From Spinellus fusiger (taxonomy: Eukaryota; Mucoromycota; Mucoromycetes; Mucorales; Phycomycetaceae): a stretch of DNA of 64,000 nucleotides. Below the pieces are notes generated by a model. The model was not told the origin of the DNA. It saw only the letters and a program-made list of their open reading frames with translations, and searched no databases. The DNA is taken from positions 1 to 64,000 of the forward strand of contig JALLLS010000024.1 in assembly GCA_025094145.1 (NCBI GenBank), read 5' to 3'. Both the position numbers and the translations under genes were made by a program. This document shows, one piece after another, positions 1-12,350 of the stretch; within the stretch, counting starts at the first letter, position 1, and every line of letters begins with the position of its first letter.

Positions 1-3000
1 TATAGGAGATAATGAGAAACAGAATGGAAAACAAAGTTTCTTAAAAATAAAGCCATAGGAACCCCACCCAATAGATAAAGTCAATAAGATAAACTATACT
101 ATTAAATAAACCCTTTAGCAGCTTTTCTGCTTTTCTTTTTAATTAATATAAATAAGACACTATTTTCTTCATAAAAGAGAAATAATAGTAAAAAGATAAG
201 TGCTGAATAGTTTCAGAGTCTATCTACCATAAAGAGTGACTTGCTCTATTCAATACAACAAGAGTTAAAGGAACAAGTACGTAAATCTGCTTATTTAATG
301 AATAGTGCATTGGGTAGGTGGACTCTTTTACACTTATTACTGCATCAACTGATGTTAAAGCAGTTGTACATGGACACAAACTCATTGCATGTTTTGATCG
401 ATTTACTTATCATTCTATTGATTGCTAGCATTGTATTTATCCTCTGTTTCTTATAGCAATAAGAAACACAACTCAATAAAATAGAATTAAAATATAGATA
501 CACCCTTCTAACTTGATATTATGAAGATTCATGTCTTTTTTTTTCTTTTCTTGACAATAACAATTTATCCTTTTCTTCTTCTTTATATCAAAATCAAGGC
601 TAGTGAAACATCTTTGTATTCTACTATATATTGATTTATTGGACAAGATCAGAACTTTTATAAGATATCCTCTTTATCCTACACACCATCGTATCCATCA
701 AAATGGTTTTTTAATAAAGAATTGATCGTTGTTTAGTTGAATACATTATGATTTGTTTTTAATTAAATTAAATACATATATCAAGGAACCATGGTTAAAA
801 CACAGGCACAGGGCTTATGGATGACAATGATAATAATTTCACTCATCAATCATGAGCCGACTCGGATTTATCTGCGCACAGAACTAGTACAATTACATAA
901 ATGAGTGTCTTAAGAAAAAGAGATGATCTCCTATGCATACTTGGCAGTGAAGAAGAGTCACAGGTACTTGAATTTGGAATCAATAGTGCTATAGTGTAAA
1001 CCCAATGGATGGTGGATTTCTATTCTATTCTTCCATGTACATGTTATTAAGACATGTACTTGATTAGCACTTTTTCTTTTATCCTTCCCTCCTCTTTATT
1101 TTATTTTTTATCTTTTTATCTTTTTATCTTTTTATCTTTTTATCTTTTTATCGATGAATTAAAAGGTAAAATAGGATAAGATAAATCCATTGAATAAGAA
1201 ACTAAAACAAACATATGTTCTAGTTATACAATACAATCCCATCATGTTTTATGCCTCATTGAATCTGTTCATCAATAGATGTCTTATAGGTTGTCTTAAG
1301 AATTACTCGCCAAAGCAATGGCTTTCAACACAATTGTTCTGTTGAATGGTAGCAATAGCTTCACTCTCTCCTTTCTTTTACCCTTTATTATTAGTAAGTT
1401 GTTTTAAAAGTAAACAGTTTATTATGGAGTTTCTCAAATATTAAGTCAACTCCATAGTTTAAGGCGGTTCTACTTTCTAGACCACAGCTTGTGTCTTGTC
1501 TATTCTCTTACTCTCTTTTAAAGCCTCAATGAGCCATGAAATGGTATTCACCTAAAGTGTGTTCTATTCTCCTATCTTTTGTATCTTATTCTTTGATTCT
1601 TCATGTGTATTGTGAAGATATTATTCAATGTTTCAATGTTCCTTCCTTATTTATAGGTTTACTTGAGTATCTTTTCTTCTCTAGTAGTATCCTCCCTCAA
1701 TGTAGTGATAGAAAGGGGATCCAGAAAGAAAGATGGAGAACAACCCAAAGAGAAATCCATTAAGAAAGGCTATTTGCTCTCAATTGCAATGTCTGTTATC
1801 TCTTCTTTAAAGATCTCTTTTATGAACCTTTTTACTTGTTCGTCTTGTGTCTTGTTCTTTTTTCTGTGGTTCTATTAAAGTGTATTTTCCTTATTCTATT
1901 TTCAAATAGGGTCTCCCAACTTCAACAGATACTTGGTAACAATAGACTTGCACGTCATCTGCTTCTATCCACCAAAGGAGCCTTCTAAGAATTAAATTAA
2001 ATTAAATTAAATTAAATTAAATAAAATAAAATAAAATAATAAAATAAAATAATAAATAAAAGCGGAAAAATACAAAAGCAATTGAATCAGCGACGTTGCA
2101 TGGTGAAGACAAAAGATGAGTAACGTTGAGATTCAATGTGCGCTTATGGCTATTTGTGTATCCAATAGAATAAAATTGCATTACTTTCATCATCGTCACC
2201 GTTATTCAGCAGTTTAAAGTATTTTATTTTTCGGTACTTCTTGTGTTCGTCGTGCATTGGGCATTGTGACCACCCTTATGAGAAGTTTCTGAAAATAGAA
2301 TAGATTATGCATTGTGAAAAATAATAATAAAATAATATTTTTTTTTCTTCTTTCTTCTTTCTTCTTTTCATTCTTGCATACAAGGGAAGAGATTCTAGCC
2401 GTGTGAAAGAGGCAATGGATAAGGACAAAAAAGAAAAAGTGAAAAAAAAGAAAAAAAATGTACTGCTATTGTGTAGGTATATTTGAAAAGGCGCTGGTCT
2501 GTCTTCTCAATGAGGACTCATTTCTATTAGTAGCCGAATCTATATTTCCTGTTGCCTTTGGCTAGAAGCTGCATACTCCATAAGATGTCTATGAATCCAC
2601 CTATAGGAAAGAATATACTTTTGTCTTGATTATTTCCTTAATTTTATCCTTTTATCAATGCATGGCTGAAGAGTTAATGTTTTAGTATAGAAAACATGGA
2701 CAATCGTTTATGAGAAACACATCTAGCCCCACTCTCTTTCTGACTGTTCGTTAGCTTATAGAAACTAAATTTGGTTTCTTTCTTTCTTTTTTTCTTTTTT
2801 TCTTTTTTTCTTTTTTGTCACTGAATTCTTTGATTCAAGATTGGGTTTACTATGAAACTAAACCAAAGAGTAACATGACTACCAATAAGCGATGTTTGAA
2901 GTTGCCCAAGAGAGTGTTTTAATGAATGGAACCTTAGATTGGACTATGGGAATGATGTCCTAATGAGAAGTAATGTTTTGGCTATTAAAGTGAAAAAACA

Positions 3001-3956
3001 TGATTTGAATTGGAAAGAGAAAAGATGACATTGATTTCATAAATATGCACTCATAATTCCACATGTCTTATTAGCAGATGCTCTATAGAGTTATGGAATG
3101 CAGTATCCAATGGATTCTTCTTCTTGTGAATCAATGGGCTATCCGTTACTCATCTCATTTTCAAGTCTGTTTCTATCTCCAGCACATCTGTTTGCTGTTA
3201 CTCATTCCAATGCCACTGTCAGTCCAATAATTTATCTTTCTACTGACACTTATGACTCATCTCCATTGCCATCTATCAATGAATTGGATAAAGGAGGACA
3301 GCCAGTTCATTACAGGATGTAACATCAAGAGAGAGAGAGAGAGACCTATTCAGACGGAGATACAAATAAAAGGGATGGGTTCGTAGTCGCTGTTTCAATA
3401 CTAAGAACACCCACTTTTCCTCTGTGGAATATCTTGGAGCCAGAAAAGCAGTCTTAGTATTTCATCAGACAGTTGATTAATTTTTAGATAGAGTGGATGA
3501 ACTTTTATTTATTCAATAGAGGAGCAAGAGGGAGTTTTCTATTTTTAATTATTTATTGATCATCACTGTCTTGAATGGTAGTTATTATCAAGCAATGGAC
3601 AAAATAGATCGTCGGACATTCAATTATTCAATGATCGATAGGTTTAGAGTTAAGATAACGACACATTACAGAATTCAGTAACAAAGCGTCTCTTGTCAAA
3701 TTGTCCATATTAGGAAGAGATTGAGACGCTTTCATCTCCTTTGGTAAATCAACCCCTAAAGAATGAAGAATTGTTGAAAAAAGTAAAGATGGCCCAAGGA
3801 TCACTCTTGTCACTGGACTAAAAACTCACTAAGAAATTATAGACATAGGTGGGCGTATTTTCTGAGTTTCAATCTTGGAGAAGAGACATCATGTGCTGAA
3901 GAAGGGCTTGCTCCTTATTCTTTCTCTTTCTTCTTCGTCCATCGCACTTTACCACT
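1..3956. other. AT-rich intergenic region, no supported gene
   Basis: About 4 kb with many stops in all frames and only short unconnected open frames (for example 75 and 74 codons near 1536 and 3098) without recognisable domains or credible splice partners. It holds simple tandem tracts: a repeated TTTTATC unit at about 1097-1152, an AAATT tract at 1992-2035 followed by AAAATA repeats, and a GA-dinucleotide run near 3331. The 3' end of this stretch should contain the promoter of the transcription factor starting at 3957. Confidence 0.6.
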
Positions 3957-5319
3957 ATGCAAACAAATCCATGGGCCCAAGAAGACAGAGTGATGGAGCA
4001 ACATTCGAATTCCCCGGCTATACTTCCTGACGCGTCTGTGAAAAGGTAATAGGATGCAACAGAAAGAAAAAAGGGCCCTTACTCCCTACTCCAATACCAG
4101 CACTCCATTCGCTCCTCCGTCACAACCATTGCTGCCACTCTCTCCTAGCACTGAGAAAAGAATTAAGCGCCAGAGGGTTCTATCAGAGCCTAGATATGCT
4201 TCTCAGATACCTGACTATGATCTGAGGCAGTACAAGTCCCTGGTGTCCACCGAACGTCTTACAGAAGGAGGTCCTCCCTTTGGAGCCACTACCCAGTACT
4301 GCGATCTACTGACGAATGATCATAGTAAGCTGGCTGTCCAGATATTTGCCCATATAGATCGCGGGTTTTTCCTGCATAACTTTGACTGGACTTGCTACCG
4401 TCGCAACTACTTCAAAGTCAGTGTGTGCTTTGGTTTTGACCGTCCCACCTACCCTGATACAGCTTGTCTGATCAAAACAGCCACAGGGACTGAAAAGGTG
4501 GTATCATTTGCTGCATGCATTCGTGCCCAAGTGACAAATGGCAGTCATCCTATTGAGCTTGTGCAGCACACAGCCAAGCGTGATAAGGGACCCCAAAAGA
4601 CACCAGAGCCATGTATTCTAGAGGCAGGCGGTAATATTAATATCACACATTCAGATCAGCCAAACACAGCTACTTTTGAAAGAATTCAGTTCAAGGTGGC
4701 CACAGCTAACAATGGAAAGAGAAGAGCAGCACAGCAGTATTATTGTGTGGTCGTGGTGCTCTATGCCAATACAGAAACAGGCTCTACCTGTGTGGGCTGT
4801 GTCCGATCAGCACCCTTAGTTGTGCGTGGAAGAAGCCCAGGACACTATGCTGATATACAGCGAGGCTCAGAGAAAAGCAGTGAGCCAGAGCTACGTCACC
4901 ACTACCGGTTCATGAGTCTTCCTAATACACCCATCAATGATATTCCTTTTGCACACCCTTACCCGCCATCCTTTATGCCACCCGTCCTAGCACCATTTCA
5001 ACATCCGATGCAATACACTCCGTTTTCTTATTATCCTTCTGCACCACCCCCAGCACCACCCGCACCCTCAGGACTGCCTGCCCACTCGACCAACAGTCCA
5101 CCAAGAATCAACCATTTCAATGCTCCCTTATCGTCTCCCAATGGCACTCTCTACTCCATGTATCGCTCCATAACAGAAGAGGAGGATAAAAAGGAGAGTT
5201 GGGAATCTCAACGTCCAGAGGGTCTATCCAATGGCTACTATTACCAAGAGCTGTCACAAACAAGGGATACAAATGAAGACGAAGAGAGTGGTATGAACGA
5301 CTCTCACAACTATTCTTGA
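3957..5319 (+). CDS. NDT80/PhoG-like DNA-binding transcription factor
   Basis: Family members (Ndt80, Vib-1, XprG) are sequence-specific regulators of meiosis, nutrient response or cell death and act in the nucleus. The domain is clear: DRGFF, then WTCYRRNYF, the segment VQHTAKRDKGPQ, ATFERIQFK with ATANNGKRRAAQQY, and the closing VVRGRSPGHY; it covers roughly residues 85-280. A basic stretch EKRIKRQR lies upstream, and the C-terminal third is rich in Pro and Ser. Two starts are possible. My preferred model is exon 3957-4045, a 55-nt intron 4046-4100 (donor GTAATA, acceptor CCAG) and exon 4101-5319, giving 435 residues in frame. Without splicing, translation from 3957 stops after 30 codons and the ATG at 4054, which lies inside the intron, opens a 421-residue protein. 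The domain call is sure; the start is not. Confidence 0.85.
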
Positions 5320-5729
5320 CGCTGGTCGTCTTATACACCCACCCACCCCCTTCTTTTCTTTTTCTTTTTTAAATCTTGTATAGTCTTGTGGAAATAAAGT
5401 AAAATAATACACTCCAGAAGACACTCCAGAAGACACTGCAGAAAGACGCTCCAGAAGACACTCCAGCATCCAAACACCAAACACCAAACACCAAACACCA
5501 AACACTCCATCATAGATGCCTACATGATGATATGCCTCTATCCATTCATATTTATAGTTACATACTCACATAGACACATATATAGACACATAGAGACACA
5601 TACATAGACACATACATAGACACATAAATATATAAATACATTGGTATATATTTATAGACATGTACACATACGTACAACACGTACACATACACACACACAA
5701 ACACACATACTTAAAGAGAAAACAAGGAA
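5320..5729. repeat. Convergent intergenic spacer with minisatellite tracts
   Basis: This is the shared 3' spacer between the converging NDT80-like gene and eIF2A. It contains imperfect ACTCCAGAAGAC units at about 5411-5465, a CAAACAC heptamer repeat at about 5470-5507, and ACACATAGAC-type units at about 5566-5630. No coding potential is seen. Confidence 0.6.
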
Positions 5730-8269
5730 CTATGCAAGAGCATGAAGGTTACTGAGTTCCTTCAGTACTGCAGGCTCTGTACTGATCTTCTGGAGCTGTT
5801 GATTGTTAGCACATCAGTCTCTCCAAGTCACCTTACCTGAGGAGCCTCCATCACTTGTCCATCAGCCTGTTTGTCCTTAAGGTCCTTGATCTGTCGAAGC
5901 TTCTTCTCGAGATTTCTAATCTTCTTCTGGATCTCCTCACCATTGATCGCAGGCTTTGAGGCCACGGGAGCTGTTTTTATTAGCTAATGTCCACTCTAGT
6001 AGAGACATCTTACCTGCTTCTTTTTTACCGTCTTTCTTCTTGGATACTTGGATACTTTAGTGTTGACTCTACTACCAACCCCATCCAATGAACTTACCAA
6101 ACTTGGCTCCTACAGGAGTAGAATTGTTTTTGCGATTACCAGTGGTGCGACCAATGGCCATATCAGCTTCTCTCTAATACAATGGTTACTTTCTGCTTTT
6201 GTCTTTCTGCTTTTGTCTATCTATCTGTCTGTCTCTAGGTGTTAGTTTACCTGTGCAAGACTTGTAGGTGCACCCCCTGCTCTCATATGAGGTGGGCGGT
6301 AAGCACCCAATGGCTTGGCAATAGGCTTTACAGAGGTGTCTGTGGCAGACAAGAGCTGAATAGGCTGAGGTGGAGGAGAAATAGAGCGCATAGGATACTT
6401 GGTAGCAGGTTCAGGACGGAATCCTACTTGGTACAACTCATTGACACTCTCTTCGTAGATCAATGTGCCAGTATGATGCCACATCTTGAAGCCATTGTCC
6501 ACACGTAAACGGGGCGTCAGCGTGGCTGTCAACAGGAAGCGTCCACACGGAGACCACTCGCAATGAGAGGCATTGGGTGCTTGGAATGACTTGATTTTGG
6601 TCAGTGTCTTGCGATCATAAAGATCAATAGTGCCGTTCAAATTGCCAAAACCAGCAATACAGATAATACGGCCCTGAGGATTGAATTTCACAAAGTTACG
6701 AGGATCAATGCCAAAACAGTGGACGGGATTGGCACGATGATCAAACAGAGTGGCTTTGGCAGGCATAGCTATACATTTCATTTATACACACATAGACACA
6801 CACATAGTGAGTCAATAGAACCAGCGTTACGGCAATGTACCTCCGTAGATGACCACAAACTCCTTGGAGTCAGGACCCCATGTAACATCATGGACAGATC
6901 CTTCCTTGTCTATTTCAGATGGTGATAAATAACTCTTCTCGTGTGTATCTATCTATACAACACACTTACCAAGAGGCACGCGACAATCAAAAGTGCCAGC
7001 CACTGCCATATAGTACAGATTGTTCTCTCCATAGTAGGACTTTCCAGTCTTGTCAACATCTGTGCTGGTAAGAACAAGAAGACTGGTGCCAAGGTCATTC
7101 CAGTACACTTGGATACGGTCTGCCTTGAAGAATGTCTTATTGGACAAGGGCTGGCTGAAGTTGGGGACACTGAACAGACGTACAATAGCAGGTGCACCCT
7201 ATGTCACTGTGGTTAGAAGCCCATCCCTTCTACAAGGGCTTACATTGCGTTCAGGCACAAACACAGCTACAGCAGGAGATTTTCCGGGACTCAATGAGAA
7301 TTGAGCAATGCCCTCCATCTTTAGTCTTGCCCAGACAGCTTCAACATATCAACAAATGAATAAAGTCAATGAGTCAATGAATGAATAGATGGATAGGTGT
7401 CTCATTCCGAATCTGTGTGTCTGTGTGTCTATCTACCTCTCTATCTACATAAATATAAATAAACAGAAAGACTACCTTTGCCTGCATTTCTGCTTTCCCA
7501 GAATTGAATTTCTCCAGTGACCATGCGAGCACAGTACTTCTCATCGTCTGTCCATTGGAAGTTCCTATTGAGGCTGCTGAGTCTATACTCTTCTGCTTCA
7601 TGGATCCCCCAACACCAACACCAACACCAACACCGCTATTCTCATTGATAACGTACCAGTTATTCTGTGCCTTTTGTGAGAAAGACGCAATCTCCTCTGC
7701 TGTCTTTGTATCCCAAATAACAAGGTTGCGACTTCCAGAACCATCCTCCAACTTGGCTACAAAGGACAGCTAAGTCTCTCTGGCGTCTCTCCCTATAGAC
7801 TCTTGACTTACCAGTTCTCTCCCATGTGGCAATGTAGCTGCCCTGAGGTGATAGCCAAAGATCAATCACATTGGGGCGTTTGATCTCACACCACTGTTCC
7901 TGACTGCCTGCACCAAAGACCTTCACACTGCACTGCTTAGCTTTACTCTCTTTGTTCTAAAAACGGGATTACCTTTCAGCTGTAGCATAGGCAAAGGCAT
8001 GGCCATACTTGCTGTATTGAAATGCACGTGTAGCAGTTTCAGGTCTGATGATGATGATGAAAAAAAAAAAAAAGGTGGCATAAGCATCTTCCCAATGTGC
8101 CCTGACTTACTACCCTGCACACTTACTTTTCAAAGGTCTTGACTGGCTTGTACTCTGGATACCCGTTCCATACAGTCAATTCCTTTTGAGAACGATCTAT
8201 AGGAGAATGTCAACACGGAGCGTAGTATTATCACTTACACGAAAATTGAGTGGGGGCTTCCGTCGACAT
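5730..8269 (-). CDS. eIF2A: Eukaryotic translation initiation factor 2A (eIF2A)
   Basis: eIF2A is a cytoplasmic WD-repeat protein able to deliver Met-tRNA to 40S subunits in alternative initiation. I traced 14 exons: 8239-8269, 8127-8196, 7973-8044, 7812-7927, 7657-7756, 7476-7564, 7244-7338, 6970-7198, 6841-6909, 6251-6768, 6098-6173, 6014-6046, 5837-5970 and 5730-5795. They sum to 1698 nt, 565 residues, in frame, which is a usual family length. Diagnostic pieces are RNLVIWDTK, QWTDDEKYCARM, GNLNGTIDLYDRK, CEWSPCGRFLLTAT, PRLRVDNGFKMWHHTG and GAYRPPHMR, followed by a lysine-rich coiled-coil tail with KKIRNLEKKLRQI. The (GTGTTG)n tract at 7613-7636 lies inside an intron. It converges with the gene at 3957-5319. 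Confidence 0.95.
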
Positions 8270-8478
8270 TGGGCAAAAACAAGACACTTTGGCAGTTTGA
8301 TGTTGGGTCCACACTTGTCTCGATGAAGAATAAGCCACATGTATCGGAGTGTCATTTAGGTGGGCCAAGAAAGCAAGTGAATGTGTAGGTAGATGTGTAG
8401 GTAGGTATGGAGAGAGAACGCTTTATTTATTTATTTATTTTCTTTATTTTCTTTATTTTCTTTCCTTATTAAAGTCTA

Positions 8479-10258
8479 TTATAAATCAGGGCGGGTCACC
8501 ACATAATCGTAGCTCGTTGTGTTGGTCACCTCTAGGAACTTTGGTGTGCAGCTTCCTGCGTCCTTTACTGCTACAATAAGTGAACTGAAGAATAAATTGC
8601 AACCTACCAAAAGAAGTGTCGGGATTACAGTAGCATTTGCCGTGCACTAGCCAGGAGGGCTCTGTAGGACAGTGTTCGAATGTGTCATGTCTGTAGCCAA
8701 TATCATAGAACCAGTGAATGTCTTTTCGGCTCAACATAAGAGCCACGGCAATAGAATGAACAGGTGCATCTCCCCATCTATCATTGATTTAGTAAATAAT
8801 AGTAATAAAAAGAAAAAGAAAAAGAAAAAAGGGCGCTAGTTGCTATCACTCTATAAAAGAAACCCTCTCTTTTGACTTTACCTTTCATAGAAGAAACCTC
8901 CTGCTCTATCAAGGTGTCGGAAATAGGCTTGGTACTTTTCTGAACGCATAAACTTAACAGACGCAATCTAAGAAAACAACACATAAGAATGGTGTCTCCT
9001 ATAGCTTCTGTGACTGAAGCGTCAGTGAATTTCCTACTTCAAAATTACTCCAGAAATGACAAAGATTGTAAGATTGTCCATCATCGTCCGTCACCATGCT
9101 GAACAGACTGTCGGGTCTGTCCCGTGGATAGATGTGCTCGGGGTGGGTCTTCATGAACTCAAGGGTTGACTTCCATAAGGTGGGCACAGTGGCACTGTAT
9201 TCTTCCAATGCAATGGTAAATCCTATACACAATAGATCATTAGATCTGTGTTTTTCTTATTCTTGAAAATAACACCCTACCATATTTAATGTCACGCTCA
9301 AGCATCAATTGGAAGGGATCATAGTCGATATCGCATGAGAACTTCACACCAGGCTCTACTCTCCTACAGTAGCCATAGCATTAACATCCTATTCTATATA
9401 TATGTATATATATGTATATGTATATGTATATATATAAAAGAGAGTAGCCGAGGGACACTCTTACCAATAATAATCAAGTCCGTCCAACAAGGGGTGCAGG
9501 TAAAAGAAGCCAGATTGGAACCGACACATGTGCCGATAGCTCTCACTGCCACCATACATAATACCCTCCTTTGCCATGTTCTCTCTACACTCTCTTGCCA
9601 ATGTCTGGTTAATCCACTCTGGATAACTCCAATGCTGCTCTGGAACAAGTCCATAGTGTGTTTCTGCTTTTGTCATCTTTTGTGTCATTTCCACAAACTC
9701 CTTTGTGAATGGCTCTTCATTAAGGAAAATCCAAGGGTAGTTGTACTTGTGATTGAAGCGGTCCTCTAAATAGCGCATAGAAGAACGAAGGGCCTGGAGT
9801 TCTCTATTACGCACCAGAACAACATAGCCTGCCTTGACTCTAGGTCGACTGAGATCCGACAGACGTGCATATTCCTGCTCTTCTTGGGACAAGAGGGGTT
9901 TTGGAACCGTCAAGAAAGTGGGCTCTTGACTCTGGTCCTGCCCTTGCTCTTGATGGACAAGCCACTCTGGATCAGAGCTGAGGAGGTTGGGAGGATCGAT
10001 GGGCAAAGAGAGATCAGGGATTTTGGGTGTTCTTTCCAATTGATGGACCTCTGCTGACACCTTTTGGCGGCTGTTATCACCCACATAGCGTGCCATTGTC
10101 ATCAATACTTCATAGCACTCTTTGGAGGTAGCACATCCCAGTGAATAGCTCTGGTTTGTGTGCGAAAACAAAACCCATGTACCACCAATAATGATGGCTG
10201 CTAATAAAGCAAGGCGAAACGTCCATCGCGACACGCACTGTCTTGCTGGACGAAACAT
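8479..10258 (-). CDS. KTR-family alpha-1,2-mannosyltransferase (GT15), paralogue 1
   Basis: GT15 enzymes transfer mannose from GDP-mannose onto N- and O-linked glycans in the Golgi lumen. Six exons: 9465-10258, 9281-9363, 9038-9222, 8882-8967, 8608-8777 and 8479-8567, summing to 1407 nt and 468 residues in frame. The start at 10258 precedes a short cytosolic tail and a signal-anchor helix (ALLAAIIIGGTWVLF), then a stem, then the catalytic domain with [57 protein letters not shown] and [15 protein letters not shown]. The last exon supplies the SCTPKFLE segment that ends many family members. A TTG codon 9 nt upstream is not a credible start. It is divergent to its paralogue at 12351. Confidence 0.95.
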
Positions 10259-12350
10259 TTGAGACAATGAGGAGGGATGAGGAAGAAGTGCACTTTTTTT
10301 CTCGACACCATGAGTATTTGTTTATTTTTATTCAGGTCTTGGTCAACCAAAAGAACAGAGTTGCATCTAGGAGTAATGAATTTAGGACATTGCATTGAAA
10401 ACACAAGACTCCAAATCTGTATAGATTATTAATTTAATTGTCTTTTCCCTTTTTTTTTGCTTGTTTACTGAAATGAGTGAGTCACTTCTTTGTGGTAGCC
10501 TCTCCTTGATATCACTAAGAAGGTATAATAGTTCAGGATAGATTGCCTACGTGTTGACTATTCTCTCTATTAACCTATGCACTCTTTATGTTCTTGAATG
10601 ACTGGAGCATTTATGTTCTTATTTTAATTAAATAAAAAATGAGAAAATAAAAACATCCTCTTCTTGATGTGAAATGCAATGTGTCTAGTCATTTAGTCTA
10701 TATATCTTTATTCATAAATATTATAGATATTAGACTAAGAGATGACAGTGTATAGGTCTAAATTACATTCGAGATATATTCTCTTATTCATCCTCAATCT
10801 ATTCAGAAGAAGAAAAAGAGAAGATTATAATGTACAGTAAAGTTTTTTTTTTTTTTTGTATTGTACTGTACTGAAGAAATAGGATTTTATTAGGATGCAA
10901 TGGCTTGAAATAGTTAGTTAGCCTACAAACTATATTCAATAGATTGATAACTGCCATGATTACTAGTGTGAATCTTAAATCGACGTCAACCTACGATAGT
11001 ACTATAATACCATAATGACTGAACCTATTGTTGTTGTTGTTGTTGTTGCTCACCTGCATTTTTTAAAGGGATATCCCTGATATAATGACCATTGTAAATC
11101 TCAGGTTTAATATGTTATGCATAGTGAATATATCAAATGAGAGCATAATGATACTGTGGCATCCGATCTTCATTCATATCACCATCATGACATTGGGTGT
11201 ATGTAATCTCTGTTCTTTGACTCTTATTTTTAGTACAATTAAGTACGAGTGGATTCTCTCATAATGCTACTGTTGATATCTTTATTATAGTGTAGATTCC
11301 ATTGACATTGATATGAAGATGAATAAAGACAAGATAATGTCTTGAAACGTGTCTTTTCCATTATAAACAAATGTTTGCATCACATAAGATATGTGTTTTT
11401 TACCTTATTTTATTTATTGTTATTATTGTTATTATTCTCATTGATCTGTAGTGCTAATCAATGAATCAAACCCAGGGATACTTGTACCTGTAATTAAACC
11501 TGTCTGATATAATATGCATAGATGTTTGAATCTCCTGGAGATACTTTGTTAATCGAAACACTAAAGTATAGTTTGTTATCAAAAAATAGCCACATGTGAG
11601 AATCCTACTCCATTGATAAGAAATAGTAGTAGGATTGATGTAATATGATAAATAGATGTATCTTTTTTTATTCTACAATAGAATCTATATTTTGGTTTTT
11701 GTTTCTATTTTACATCTACACTGATGGGTGCTAATAAGCCCCACGTATAATTCAAAGTGAATATGTTATAGTCTTTACTCATCTATCGAATAGAATCAAA
11801 TGGATGAGTGATTAGCACTGCTCTATAATGTGAACCTTCACGATGGTTTGGCAGCGCATAAATATGTTTGTGATGCAATGATAGTCAATATGTCTATATG
11901 TACTTTATGACACTTTACGCTATACTGAAATAGTTTTGATCTCTATTTACAGTGTACGCAAAAAAAAACGTATGACAAGTTGCCTTGTAAAATAAAAAGA
12001 TTGCCTTTTATAAAACTAGCTGTTTTAAACCGAATAAGAAGACATTAGAGAATGTTTTATACTGCTTGAAGGGGAAACACTATTGAAAGGGGAAATTATT
12101 TAAAGCAAGGATATGATCATTACATGCATTCTATACAAAAGTGTTTAAATGAAAAGAACTGAAAAAAAGAGGGTCTTTTTTTTTAAATAATATAAAATAA
12201 AAATATGTGTAGCCTAAAAAATAATTAAAGGGCAAAAATAGACAGGTAAATAAACATAGTGCTATGACCTAACTGCTGCTTTTTCTCCTTAATCCTAATT
12301 ACTTATATCTTACCAGCAATACTAGATCTTTTATTTCTACACTTTACATT
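10259..12350. other. 2.1 kb divergent intergenic region between the two GT15 genes
   Basis: This holds the two back-to-back promoters. It is AT-rich with short homopolymer runs, a TTG triplet tract at about 11031-11048 and no open frame worth calling. No repeat shared with the transposons elsewhere in the window was noticed. Confidence 0.6.

Noticed and set aside
4054..5319. Velvet-family regulator as identity of the first gene
   Set aside because: A first glance suggested a fungal regulator of that kind, but WTCYRRNYF, KRDKGPQ and RGRSPGHY are NDT80/PhoG signatures.
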